Origin: Apteryx mantelli
Taxonomy: Eukaryota; Chordata; Aves; Apterygiformes; Apterygidae
DNA: 64,000 nt
NCBI RefSeq assembly: GCF_036417845.1
Contig: NC_089980.1
Span: 48,606,501-48,670,500 of the forward strand
Reading direction: 5' to 3'
In this document: positions 36,690 through 49,663 of the stretch, piece after piece
Position numbering within the stretch: the stretch's first letter is position 1
Layout of the letters: the number at the start of each line of letters is the position of its first letter
Position numbers and translations under genes: made by a program
Notes under the pieces: model-generated
What the model was told of the DNA's origin: nothing
Seen by the model: only the letters and a program-made list of their open reading frames with translations
The model's database searches: none

Positions 36690-38254
36690 GACTCTGTGAC
36701 TTTTTTTTGTAAAGTGAGATATTTGAGGTAAAGAGACAATAAGAAACAAGAAACAGCCTGAAGAAAGGACTATGCAGTTACTGCCCTTCTGCCTCTCTTT
36801 CTCCCATCATCACATTTGGAATAAGTTGGCAATGATGAGTATTTCATTACAAGGAAAATCCCAGTTATACAACCTATTTTCATCTAATTAATGCCGTTCT
36901 AAAGGTTCTTTCACCATTTTCTCACCCTCACCTTGGAAATCATGGCAAGTGCAGAAAAGCAGCAGCTCAGTCAGGCATGCTCAGGTAAGCAACACAGCTC
37001 AGGAAGACCTTACACCGAATTTTAACAAGTAACTGGAGCTGACAGGATTATTCACCTAATGTTTATTTCTGTTTTTTCTATGTGCCATGGGGGATAGGCA
37101 GCATTAAATGCTGGCTTTTCTGTAATTAGTACTCCCAGCATCAACTGAAAAGAATAGGACATGCATGGGTCTGAAAAATGAGCGCAGCAACGTGCCTTAT
37201 CTACCTACCATGCCACCTGCTTTTTCTGTTTCACTGAGAAGCTATGATGGCATCACTCTTCACTGCCACCACCTGGGCACATATTTAGGAAGAAACCAGC
37301 AAAAGCTATAACCTTGACCTTCTGCAGAAAAACCCACAAGGGAGTCACTTAAAACAGGGATATACACAGAACTGGCAGGAAGGATGCCCAGATCTTTCTG
37401 CAGTTAAGGGAGCTTCCACTGCTAACGTCTATGACAGGAGGGTGCTGCACTAGTGAGTTTCTAGGTTGCATTTAGACTAGAAGCCGTATTTCCATTTGGC
37501 CTGCCTTTTCCCTTGTGTCTGCCTCTCTACATTGTCTTCAAAACTTCCAGCTAATAGCTTGTGATGGGCAATTTCTCAGTGAACCTGATACATCTAAATT
37601 ACTAAATCTGTACTCATACTGCCCTTACACTGAGGGACAGAGTAGGAACAAGCCTAACCTGTATAAAGATTAATAGTATGAGGGACAGACATTTTAAGAT
37701 TTTCTCTCAGAGCCTCTAATACTAATACTTTCAAAGATGGCCTGGTCACATTGTGCACGGTTTGTTTATTTTCAGATAACCACTGATAATATGAGGACTG
37801 TTAAAAATTTTGCTTCATTGCGGGTAGATTAAAGTGGGAACCACTGACAGGTCCAGATACTGCAGATACCAGATACTGAAATCCATCAACCCACTGCTTT
37901 TAGTCCTCACTCCCACAGGGAAATGCTAAGGTGCAAAAGCAGTTTATAGTTCTATAGTCTTCCTCTCAGCTAGTTTAAAATAACAATAAAATCTCATAGT
38001 CTAGTCATTATGATGCTAAAAAACACTATGAAAAATAAAACCATATGCAACTTCTGCATCTGACAGAATAGCACAAAAGTTGGCTGGGATACTGAAGTGC
38101 ATCTTCCTATTTTTAAATATTTCTTTCCTACATCCCCCTTCAAAAATCTATCACATTCACAGAAAACCTGATGTTGATATTGCTTAAAATATTTCACTTA
38201 TGAGCTTACCCTGACCCCACTTACTATAAGGAACATCAGAATGTGTATTGCTAT

Positions 38255-38440
38255 ATTGCCGCAGAGAGCATCAAAGGATAATTATTCCCATTACACACAG
38301 GGGGTACTGAAACACAGGAGGATTAAGTGTGTGCTTAAACTCACACAGGAAATTTGTGAAAGAGCAGGAAATAAAATCAAAATCTCCCAAGTTCCAGTTT
38401 TGTGTCATTATCACTTAATCATCTGTCTCCCCCAACTACT
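38255..38440 (+). repeat. MIR-like SINE remnant
   Basis: The order attattcccattacacacag, gtactgaaacacaggaggat, taaactcacacaggaaattt, then agcaggaaataaaatcaaaa and a tctcccaagttccagttttg end follows the MIR consensus from the gaggaaactgaggcac core to the cctgactcccagtcctgtgct end. Diverged but collinear. Confidence 0.6.
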
Positions 38441-38604
38441 TCAAATCATGTCACAGCACATCATAAAGTATTTATTTATACTGCTGTTCCTGCCCTAAAA
38501 TTGTAGTGTTCCCATCTCCTGAAGTCATTTATCCTATTCCAGCTCCCAAGTTTATATCATTACTTTTTAACCACTTTCATCTCATCTGTGCTCTATTTGT
38601 TCAT

Positions 38605-38690
38605 ATATAGCCTTATCCCCAATTTAGCAGATAAGGTGACTGAAGCAGGACACTGGCTAGAATGTAAACCAGTGCTTTATAAAGTGACAG
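38605..38690 (+). repeat. Possible second MIR-like remnant
   Basis: The segment ccttatccccaatttagcag followed by ataaggtgactgaagcagga resembles the MIR core. It is short and strongly diverged. Confidence 0.35.
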
Positions 38691-41411
38691 CACAGTATCC
38701 ATAGATATACACAATATACCTCCCTTCTAACAAAGCCAGCATCTCATCAGCTACCTTCATTGACGCTGCAAACAGGAGTAACAAGCCAGTTGCTGGAGTT
38801 ACTGATACACCCTGATCCTTTTCTTCCACCGTAGTAACTAATTCAGCACCATTTTAACTATGCTTACAGTGAGCATTATTTTGACCCAGGAGCATCAGTT
38901 TACATGGAGACTCATTAAATGTCACGTTTCTCTTCTGAGCCCGTTAGTTCTTGGAAAACAGCTGATTCTTTCTTCTCTTTGTCCCTCTTTCATTTCATGT
39001 CACACATAACTTAGTCCCTCAGTGTGATTTACATTCTCTTTGGTAAAATCCAGTAGGAGGAGATCATCCACATATCCATTATGTAACATGATTTAAAAAA
39101 AAATTCCCAGCTTCAGCCAAAAATAATCTCCTCCTCCCAACTAATACGGTTTATATGACGTGCATAAAACCAATGCATTGCCTTTGCAGTGCTAATATCT
39201 GGATGCTAATGCCATAATCCAGATTGGAAAGCCCTTGCTCTGGCAAAACTGCTGTGGATATAATAGCAGGTAAAGGAATGAGAAACCATTTTTGTCCCAG
39301 CATCATTTCTGTTCAAGTTCATGAACAACATCCTGAGTCAGGACTGCAAGACTTGCCTCTCTGGCGGTACAAATGGCATTCATTCAACTCCCTCTTTGCT
39401 ACCTCATTCTTTCCCAAAGTGCTTGTTTGTATCTGCTTGTTGTTTCTCATCTTACACTCTTGTTCTCTTGCATCTGTGCAGGGTCCAGCCTGCAGCTGAG
39501 GGGCCAACAGAAATGGGTCCTCAATGATATATATCACTAACAACATAATAACAGCATATTTGTTTCCATTCAGTACATTTAATGTGGTGTTTCTACCACA
39601 ACACACAGCCTGAAGATCTTGCATAAACAGACAGAGTTTCCCTTTCCACAGTACTTTTATCCAATTGGGGGTGGGTGGGTGGGTGGGAGGATGTTACAGA
39701 AACATCAGTGTAATGTTATATTCCTTTAGTAGAGTATGCCAAGAAGATGGGAATGAGCTAAGGACAGAGCCTGCAAGAGAGAGGCCTTCTGTCACAGGGG
39801 GACTCTGTCTTTTCCCTCCCTTCCCCAAACCTTATAAAGCCAAGTGCTCTGAGTCAGTACAGATGCTCCAGCAGCAGCAGCCCCTCTGTCACTGCTGGAG
39901 CTCTTCTCCCCAGCCCTTGCATCAAACAGGCTTATTTGCCTTTCTCCACTGAATCCTTATCAAATGCAGCTGCTCGGGCTCTCTGCTCCCTCACTTCTCT
40001 CTCCAGCTATGTCTTGAGCTCCAGGTGTCAGCAGATAAGTCCTTCCTGATTCTACTCCTTCTGATTGCAGATCTGCAGTCCAGCAGGCGAACGCTCCTGC
40101 TGCAGTCCTACCTCCTCAGCACTGACAGCTCGGTCTGTCAGTCCTCTCATGGGCAGTGGTAGCTTCTTCTCCAGCCTTGGTTAGACTAGGCACTTTGCTC
40201 TTCTCACACGTTTGTAGAGAAGCTGTGCCAATTCCTATGAATTGAATGAAGTCCTTATTAACTATTTTGTCTGGCTGTCTTCCTTCTTCCTCTCTCTGCT
40301 AGCTTCTCTCTCAGTCAGGTCCAGATGAACTGTTCCTGATCTATCATTAAAAAGCTGAACATAGTTTACTGTCAGGAGCCACCAGCCATGTGACACAACC
40401 ACACAAGCAAATCTATAGGCTTTGCTTCATGTCTTGATTCTAATACAAAGCCTGGAAGTGCTCATATGCATCCAGCAAAAAGCTTTCAAGGCATGATGAA
40501 GCTTAGCTATATTTAACAATCTGCATTATTGGAAAGACACAGCTGTGTTCCAAACATTGGTTCTTGGCAACTTAGCTTCCCACCTCTTGTTCTGTATTAG
40601 TCCACTTATTCACTTGTAGTACGCTGCCAGATGAAAAAGCCCTTTGGTACTGCTGCAGTAGAACTAATAAGTATAACAGCACAATTGCTCATGCCATAAT
40701 GAGCTGTCTTAAGCTGCGTCCTCAGAGATTTCAGGAGGGTTGGGAGGCAGATCTCTAAAAGAAAGGTTATTAAAGATAGATTACTGGACAACAGTGAAAC
40801 TGGAGATACAGCACAATTCTGTGGAATCCATCTACTATACGAAAAGCTAAAGAGAAACACTTAAAATATTAAATCTTCTCTGTGCAATCTTCCTTTATAT
40901 TGGATTACACACTACAGCATCTTGGTACTTCTTCAAAGAGGTCATCATTGCCTAATTAACCCCAAACATGGCAAGATGAAGGCTTTAAAATTATTTCAAC
41001 ATTTCTGTCTTAGTTTTGTTTCTGAACCTCCAAACATGGCATGTGTGGAATGCTCTCAATTCCCCCTGGGTCAAGATACTCAAAATCTTGTAAGATGGGT
41101 CTCCAAGCTCAATGCCCTCGATGCCTGGAAGGAATCTGGGGCAAAATGTTTCTTCTTCTAGAAGGTCAGGGTGCTATTCAGGAAAATAACATGCAAACAA
41201 ATATACACCATAACATATGAGGCATCATGTAGCTTTTCAAATACCAGTGACTTCCAGAAGTGAACAGTGAGTCGCTTTCCTCACAGCAGGGTTTTTGGAG
41301 ATGTTGATGAAAAAGGGTCTCTTCAGCCATGGCCAATTCTTTTTCTGGCCGTATAAAAAAATACAGAGGGCTTACAGAACTGTCATTCAGCAGCAGGACT
41401 GAAAGTATGAA
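38691..41411. other. Intergenic, no gene recognised
   Basis: AT-rich to mixed sequence with a G-quadruplex motif at 39667-39687 and a slightly GC-rich, CT-skewed block at 39900-40330. No exon with family similarity was seen. Confidence 0.45.
39667..39687 (+). repeat. (GGGT)n, strong G-quadruplex motif
   Basis: Five runs of three or more G separated by single bases (ggggg t ggg t ggg t ggg t ggg). Single-base loops give the most stable parallel G-quadruplexes. Confidence 0.85.
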
Positions 41412-41498
41412 TAAAGTAAAGTAAAGTAAAGTAAAGTAAAGTAAAGTAAAGTAAAGTAAAATAAAATAATAAAATAAAATAAAATAAAATAAAATAAA
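41412..41498. repeat. (TAAAG)n(TAAAA)n compound pentanucleotide repeat
   Basis: Nine TAAAG units at 41412-41456 pass into TAAAA units, interrupted once by TAAT, to about 41498. It creates a spurious Phe/Leu/Tyr-rich open frame on the minus strand. Confidence 0.95.
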
Positions 41499-44400
41499 GA
41501 GAATATAAAAATGTAACCTGGGGAAAGAACTGAGAAGCAAATGGTCTGCTATTTAACACTATAGCTCAGGACAATAGTCAGAAAAACCTGAATTTTAAAC
41601 TTGCCATGTCCCTGACCTGCTTTAACCTATGAAACCATCTTTGAATTCATGATTGTGATGATAAGTGCTCTGTGATAAGTGCCTCAGAGGACAGCACTTC
41701 TTCCTTAAGAAACTCCTATTTCAAGCCTGCCCTTCTTGATCTTCCTGCAATCCTGAGGCAGGCTTGGCAACGCTGTATCCATTCAAAACTTTTTTTGCAA
41801 GTTTTCTATGGTTTCTATCATTCCTTTGTTCTGGGATTCTAAAGCCTTCAGTCCTTTACTAGATATTTTTGCTCAAGGAAGATCAGCAGGTTTAGATCCT
41901 TAAAACATTTTTGGGCATGCTCAGGATAGCAACCACTTTGAAATTCTTTTCAAAGGACCAGAGAACATACTGTGCACTCTCTTCCATGCTGGTCTGCAGG
42001 CAGTATGATCTCAATCCTAGTCCTGAAGGAGCGTGCTTGATCTCCTGCTAGGAGAACATTTTACTTGCAGGCATACCTCCAGGCCTGCTTGTATATATAG
42101 GGACCTGCCAGCTCCCTGATCTCTAGCTGCGGGGAGCATATGAAAAGACAGACTGTTTTGGAGTTTTGTGACCCTAAGGGTCTTTATAGACAAAGCATGG
42201 CTGTTCTGTTTGCTTTTGGGAGACCTGCTGCTTCTGGCCACCTCAATGCTAAAAGGATCATGAAATGAAGAAATGAAAGACTACTTGCCTCCCTGACTGC
42301 TTTGTACTGGGAAATCATAGCTGTGAAAGGTCCTGGTACAAAGATGAACAAAGTGCTAGACTGAGCTGGCAGTGTGGGTGGGCTGTGTAAGGCTTGCTGC
42401 GCATTGCAAAATTCAGTCAGTTCACTGAAAATATTGTTTCATCATCCTACTGCATGAGTTGATATACATGGTTCTTTCTAATGGGGCTATTTTATAATAC
42501 ATGAGTCACTTATTGCTAATGGTCATCTATTTTGTCTTTGTAGGTAAATCACGGGCTGTTACCAGCAATGAATTGGCTCAGAAAAGCAATGCCCTATTTA
42601 TAGAATAATATAAGAGACAATACATGCCAAGGTTAAAAAAAAATTGTTTAACATTGCTTAGTTTTCCTCTTTGCCTTCAACTAAGGGAGAACTTTCAATA
42701 ATACAGAAATTGTAAGGGGGGAAAAAAGGGTATTAAAGGCATTTTGAGGGACACCAAGAACATCTGAAATGGTTTTCATCTTTCACATTTGTAGACAGTG
42801 ATGACAACATCCACTTGGCAATCAAAACATTTCTGTGCCTCAGAAAAACTTCATTTCTGCTGGGAGGCAGAATCTGGTAACTGCTACTTTTTTCCCCATC
42901 ATATTGTTTCTTCACTAATGATTTTGGCACAGCGATAGGTACTGTATGAAGCCCAACAAAGCTGGGAGATCGAGGCTTGATTTTTTTAAATACAATTCTC
43001 AGTAGAGAATTCTTCTTCTGCCTGCCATTGTTACTTTCCTGGTGCTTAACAAAGCATGAACCGTAGGGGCCAGACAGTGAAATACAAAGAGACTACAGAG
43101 AGCTTGAGCCTCATTTTCTGATGATAGCAGTTGCCATTTTATTATGTGTTCCCATGTGGTCTGTTGATACACTTTGTTTTAATATATGTAAATAGCAATC
43201 AGCTACTATCAGTATGATGACATCAATTACTAAAAAATACCCCCAAATGGCATTTGGACTTAGTGCTGCATACTAGAAAGGAAATTCATTTCCTGAACCA
43301 CTTTTATTCCTCAAGATCACCACAAAATTTACCAGAATATAAAAATGTCTTTAAATAAAGTCCTCAAAGCCGTGTTAAGTCAAACATAATACAAACAACA
43401 GGGTGCTCACTTATCTTCCCTAACCTGTGTTGTCTTAGTGGGCAGCAGAACCATACAAAAGATCAGAAGACAGGATTTAAGACCTCTGGCCCCACTCTGC
43501 TTCTGTCTGCTTTGTGACCTTGCCAAAACCATTTAAATTCCTCCTACAGATTCTTACAAAGAATTCAGCAATATTTTAACTATGAGTCCCTCTCCTCCCC
43601 ACCCTCATTAAACTATTGTGTATTTTTTCTGTTCCTATAAAACGTAGTTGGGAAAAATAAAATCATTGATAGATGTCTTTATCAGAAATATTTTTCATCC
43701 TTTACCAATAAAAATGTTTTGATCATCTTTTATCAAAGCTCTTTATTACATACTCTATTTTTTTGTGTGAGTTTTTTCTATAGTGCGCTGAATTAAACTA
43801 GCTCAGGAAAAGTAGTGTGAAAATTTTCTTACAACTCTCATAGCCCCAGAGAATTCTTTCTTCTTAGTATGGTTTTGACTGTGTGCATACAAGTTGCATA
43901 AATTCAGTCCCAGTCCTATAAGTGACAATGCTATAGGTGAAAAAGACTGCAAGATGTTCCCCTTTGATTGGCATTTTGATTGAGATGGAGAAGAAAATTA
44001 AGTGTTGCAATGTACTACAAACATGAAGACCTGGAAGTATTAAGCTGTACAAGCATGAGGAATCTCAGCATCACCTACAACTGGCAAGATTCATGCTATC
44101 TGTGGCAAAAAGCATCAATTTCAGTTCTTGGAGAGGAAGCAGAGGATTGGATTAATGTCACTCTCTCTAATAAAAAAATATCAAGAAAGACTGATGATTC
44201 TTAAATAAGGGAAAGTAGAAAAATATACATTTTTAGGTTTATACACAAGTTTATACAGAAGTAACGGTACTCTCATGTTGCTCAACTTCTTGTACATATA
44301 GGCCTTCACTGTCACTTCTGATACAAATATTACTTTCTTGTGAAAATATACCAGTTCAGGAGAGCAGAATGAAAACTGACGAGCTGAAGAGATGCACTAT

Positions 44401-45819
44401 AAAAAATGCTGCATTAGCACTACTTTAATAGATTACAAACAGCAATCGTGAAATGAGGTAATGTTTCGGCAAACCTGTGAGAACCAAGTTTTCTCGCTGC
44501 AGTGCTCAGAACACGGCACTGGCTGAAAAAACTAGCTCCCACTCGGAAAGTTGTTTTTGGTAATAGCTTTAGAGGTGATCAGCCTATTAAAGCACAATAG
44601 TGGGGCTTACCTTCATTTTCAATGCTGTGCAATGAAATGGGACACCATCATTAACTGTCAGTTGACAGAAGTGTTACTGGAAACTTTCCTAACAGCCTGA
44701 CAAATGAGTCCCTCATCAGCGGCCCAGTTTGACTAGAAGATGACACTTTGCCAGACAGTTTCTTGGCCAAAAGGAAGAAGAGAGAGCTGACCGATCTGCT
44801 GTCATATGAAGCCGGATTCAAGCTTGATTTCAAGAAAGGGCAGCTCAACAATTATAGATTAGTAGGGGATTTTAGACTGATATTAGCCAGACTTTTGAAA
44901 GTTTGGATGTGCTTCAGTAAAAACAAGCTCAGGATGAACTCAAGTGCAGAATCAGACCTTTAGTTGAAATACAGTGATATCAGCTCTGAGGTATCTTAGA
45001 TGCCACAGAGCAACAACTGTAAAACAAAGAACGCATCTGCTCCCCATAATCACTTTCTTCAAGAGACAACCACAATTATTGTACAACACTGAATAAAGTG
45101 AATCCTAGCTCATATTAAACCATAATCTAGAGAATTTTTGATGACAATTAATCCAAAGTAATAAAACCCACAAATGATAGTAAGGGGTTGCAAAACAGCA
45201 ATGTCCAAAAAACTCAGTTTTTAAAAAAAGGACATTATAGTCAAATACTTCAGGCTTCCTTGTGTGGCTATTTTAAAGACAAATATTGGAATTATGTCAA
45301 TTAGGGCACATACAAGTCAGCATGTGATCCTTCAAACATCAGCTGTTTAATAAGAGAGTAACCTAAGAATCAGCAAAGCTTTGAAATCACTGCTACACAT
45401 TAATGAATCAGTGAGAGTCAGATACTTCTCAGCATAATAGTTCTCTTTGCTATTTCAGTATTGCCTGTGGTCCCCTTACTTATTTTAAAATCTTGATACT
45501 GCATTTGAAAGTGTAAGTTGGAAGAGGAAAGGGAGAAGCATATAGAATCCCTATTATTATATGAGAATGGGGAATCTCTATGAAGGAAGAGGATACTGTG
45601 GACAACAAAGTGAGGAGAAGGGTGAGAAGAACACGGGTAGGACACAATGTATTGCCTGGAGAAGAGACACCTTTGGGAAACGCAGTAGCAGCCTTCCTCA
45701 ATACCTATGAGGAGGTTACCAAGAAGAGGGAGCCAGGCTCCAGTGCTGCAAAGCAGGAGGGCAAGAGACAAGGCAAAGTGAAACAAGAAATGTTCGGATG
45801 AGATATAAGGAAAAAACCT
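41499..45819. other. Intergenic, no gene recognised
   Basis: Apart from a possible minus-strand MIR remnant at about 43480-43540, nothing was recognised. Open frames here are short and random-looking. Confidence 0.45.
43480..43540 (-). repeat. Possible MIR-like remnant
   Basis: The segment ctgctttgtgaccttgccaa followed by aaccatttaaattcctcc resembles the reverse complement of the MIR core (tgtgaccttgggcaagtcacttaacc). Short and diverged. Confidence 0.4.
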
Positions 45820-46000
45820 TTTCATGATGAGGACAGTTGAACAGTGAAATAGGCCTGGGAAGGTTGCACAATCTCCACCCTTGGAATGGAGACTAGATAA
45901 AGCCTGAGCACCCTGGTCTGATCTCTGAGCTGACTGTGCTTTAAGCAGGAGGTTGGAATAGAAACCTGCTGAGGTCCCTTTCTACCTCCATAACCTATGT
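45820..46000 (+). mobile_element. Older CR1 LINE 3' fragment
   Basis: Plus-oriented CR1 tail: a degraded version of the segment around ttcatgatgaggacagttga, then ggcctgggaaggttgcacaa, ending in gctgaggtccctttctacct. It differs widely from the CR1 copies at 18199 and 59660, so it is an older insertion. Confidence 0.75.
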
Positions 46001-49000
46001 TCTTATAAATGGCAGAACACATATGATTTCATCCTGGGAAAGAATAGTAAGGAGGAGTGAAACAGAAGGAAAAAAAGGAGACTCACTGGGATGAAGGCAT
46101 GGACAGGGATTGCAGCAATTCCCTGTAAAAACAGGGGTATAAGACTGTCCATAAGAATGCTGTTGAAGAGAACCAAGGGATGAAAGCAGTGACTGATACG
46201 TTCAGTTAACTCAGTACTGAATCAGCACAGTGGTGTCTACGCAGCAGCAGCCTAAGACACAGCCTTTCTGTTTTGGACCAAAAAAACTAACTTACCAGTT
46301 CAGGAAGCCCACCCAGTTTCCCCAAGATTACCAATGCTTCTGGTCAGGAGTCAGATCATGATTCAGAAATGAAGGATCAGTTACTTGTCTTCCTGAAACC
46401 AGATTTTTTTTTTTTTTTTTAACTGTTTACAACAGCTAATTACTTCTACAAAGAAAGGCCACTTTTAGGCCTCATCTCCAGGTTGCCAGATATTACAATA
46501 TGATTAGTTTGGTGATATGTTATCTCACAAGTTTCAGTGAAGTTATACCAAAATCTCTGCTTCTTTTCTCTCCTTTTAAATTTTAGTTTTCACTCTTTTG
46601 GGCTATAAAGAACAACTTGAAAACACAAAAACCAAAGATAATAAAAGCAGCTAATTTACTCTTAGGAGTTAGTTATTTTGTAAGCCAGTCTAAAATTCTG
46701 GGTGGCCTAATTCACTGGCTTTTGGGGAAAGGCCAAGGGAGGGGATGTTGGAAAACACAGGGCTGGTATGCTTCTGTTCAAATCAGAAGCTGCTGGGTTG
46801 GGCTGGGTTGAGTTGGAATTGTTTTGTTTTTTTAATTGAATTCAAAGAGCAGATTGGCCTGTGGTCACTAACCAGGTCATCCACCCAGTTACTAGGATTT
46901 CTGTAACTTACCATCTGTCAATTTGTTTTCAGAATGATGCAGTAACATAACATTTTAGTACTTTAAACACACCTATCTAAAGTAGGCAAGCTCTGTGGCT
47001 TTTCCTTTAGCTATTAACACAAAGACAAACCAACCAAAGAATCCAAGAAACTTACATTAAAAACAAAACCAAACCTCATGCAAATTACCTCATTTACCAC
47101 TCTGTTCTGAGTTTGATCACAAAATTCTCAGTGGAGATACTGCTCGTTTACTTGAATTTCACAGAACATCCTGTCAGTTTTTTCATACATTTAGAAATCA
47201 CAGTACCCAAAAAGGTTCATATGTTTTCTTTGGGACACTTTTTATTTTATTTTTTTGCTACAGTATTCAAATTACAAGCTTGGGTGATGGTTTCAAACAC
47301 AATTATTACTCCTTTTGCTAAAGGAAGCTAAAGTTAAATTTGTTACAAATAGCTATTATTCCTTTCAGATGGTCTTGGTTTTACATTATGGTACAAACTA
47401 GGCAACCACATTTTCTTAGGAGTATAACATCCCTTTTGGTCATTGAGTGGACTAGTACCCAATCACACAAGAATGCAAAATTCCAATCTACTCTCTTTGC
47501 TCGGTATTTCAAGCTTGTCCTTTACTCCCAGAAAGCCCTAAATGAGAGTTTCCCTTTTGGTTAGACTACTTCCCGCTGTTTATGACCAGGGTACATGTTT
47601 TCCTCCAAGTATGAAAACAAAGGTACTGGAAACAATTTTAAAACACAGAGTGTGTCTAGACTACAAACTTCTGCTGGCATACCTGGGCTGTGGAAAACAC
47701 ACCTTCTTACTGACACTGTTTTGAAAACAAGCCTGTGGTGCAGTGTGGCTATGCTATGGTAGAGTGCTTTTCTTGCTGTTTGGGAAGGGGTGTAACTACA
47801 CCATCAGAAAGCTCTTTTTTGGCTGCTTATGCTGAATCTACAGCAAGAATCTTGGTGGTTTTGCGCTACCAGGAGAACCTCTCTAACATATCTAAGGCTC
47901 AGAGAATAAACTGGAAGGTGGGGGTTTCTAGTAGAATGCTGCAGGTGATTAACTGGCCGCAGCTTTCTTCTTTGAAAGTACATCATCAACTTGAAATGCA
48001 GTCATATTTTACGGAATGAGTTTTAGCTACTGTCAAGTACTGAGCTATTCCCTGAATTTTCCTACAAACTACAAATGGTTTTATAACGGCATAATATTTT
48101 TCCCCTATTGCCAAGTAGAAAATCCATACAAACAATTGCAGGGAAGGAAACAAAATAAATGAAAACTGTTATACACAAAGGGCTGTAAAATGCAAAAAGG
48201 GGGAAGGGGAAATCCTTGTTCCTCTGATTGCTTCCTACTTAAAACAGTCTTAGCTGTTGCTCATCATTATTTTACAACAAAATATTCAGATAGAGGAATT
48301 ACTGTTCAAATCAACTCCTTCTTTCGGCTTGGATTTACCTGGCTGCGAGATCGCAAGCACTCAGGTCACACAGATGGGAGCAATGTCACTAACAATCTGA
48401 AGAGAACACAACACAGAGGAAGGCCCTGTTAGGCCGACCTGCACACTGTTTGGAGTTCGACGCAGAGCAAATTTGGTTATGTTCGTAACCACGAGTTTGA
48501 GAACGTACTACAGACCACGCGAACTACTGTCCTGATGGAAGTGTCATGTGAAGCAAGGATTAGTACTGTTGGTGTTCTATAAAGGAACGCAAACAGAAAT
48601 TATATCCAGATTCAAGTACTTGGTTACAAGTGAGGAGTGAACAGCTGAGCTCAGGAGCTGGGCAGCCTGTGCATACGCGCCCTTTCTGCTCCCTCAAATC
48701 CTGAGAGACTTTGCAGGTGTGGTACCTTGGCATAAGCTGGGAAGGCTGGACAGAGGCTCCAGGTGACAACACGAGTGGAAGGCAGCTGAGTTACATGGAA
48801 CACCTTGCCGCTCATTTTTCATCAAGTACGTGCTGGCAAAAGCAGTGCCCTACCTCTTCATGACCTTTCTGTAGGCAGTTCTGCTGATATTAGTGAGTCT
48901 TCGCACTAGGAATATAGCACAAAGCTGACATACCACAGCACAGGATTTGGACCACAAACTTTGAACTGAACTGCTTATTAAAAATTATTTTGACTTTTAA

Positions 49001-49657
49001 TAGCTTTACAGTTTTAAATAAAATAATTATTTTAAAATAGTTTTAATAAAATGAACCTTGAAGTAGAGGATCTTTGATCTTCATATTTGATATACTTCTG
49101 CATAAATAGTTTTATCTATACCTCTTGATCTTTTTGGTGATGAAGTGCACAAAAACTAAAAAGTTTTTTAAGCTGAAATCAATAGTTGCTGCTTTAGGAA
49201 TAAACTTAATATCCTGAAATGCTCAACACAAAGTTGCAGAAACCCAAAATATATTCTAATTGCACAGTCATTGTAAATACATATTTTAACTAAATGCATG
49301 TTTTTTCATTACTCTTGAGTAAATTAACAAAAAAGATGAAAATTAAGATTATCTTTAAAATAAAAACTAAATAAATAAACCTAGACATGAAGTAATAAAC
49401 TGAACCAGTCAGTAACACTCAGAGATATAGAAGTGTCTTTCCCTTTCTGCTTTATATTAGCCCAGCATTATAATACTCTGATAGCAACAAACAAAAAATA
49501 TACCAAACTACTGTTCTTATGTTTCATTTTGAAAGCAAAAGTTTTCACTAATTTGGGCATTTTAAATCTGCTAGTTTTAATATAAAGCTGCAAATGAGGC
49601 TCCCTATGGTATAAATAGCCTCAGCTGTGAAAACAAAGAGAGAAATCACACATGCAA
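46001..49657. other. Intergenic, downstream of CNST
   Basis: Mostly AT-rich. A CpG-containing patch at about 48330-48540 stands out but has no recognised coding or repeat content. Confidence 0.45.
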
Positions 49658-49663
49658 TTTATT
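49658..49663 (-). terminator. Candidate CNST polyadenylation signal
   Basis: AATAAA on the minus strand, 1.7 kb beyond the CNST stop codon. An ATTAAA variant lies about 120 bases before it in transcript direction. The choice between them is inferred. Confidence 0.4.

Noticed and set aside
41178-41540. 120-codon minus-strand frame rich in Phe, Leu and Tyr
   Set aside because: Most of it is translation of the TAAAG/TAAAA microsatellite.
21561-49657. Search for endogenous retrovirus, tRNA, snRNA or CRISPR-like arrays in the intergenic part
   Set aside because: No gag/pol-like frames, paired LTRs, cloverleaf or U-RNA sequences, or regularly spaced repeats could be recognised by eye.
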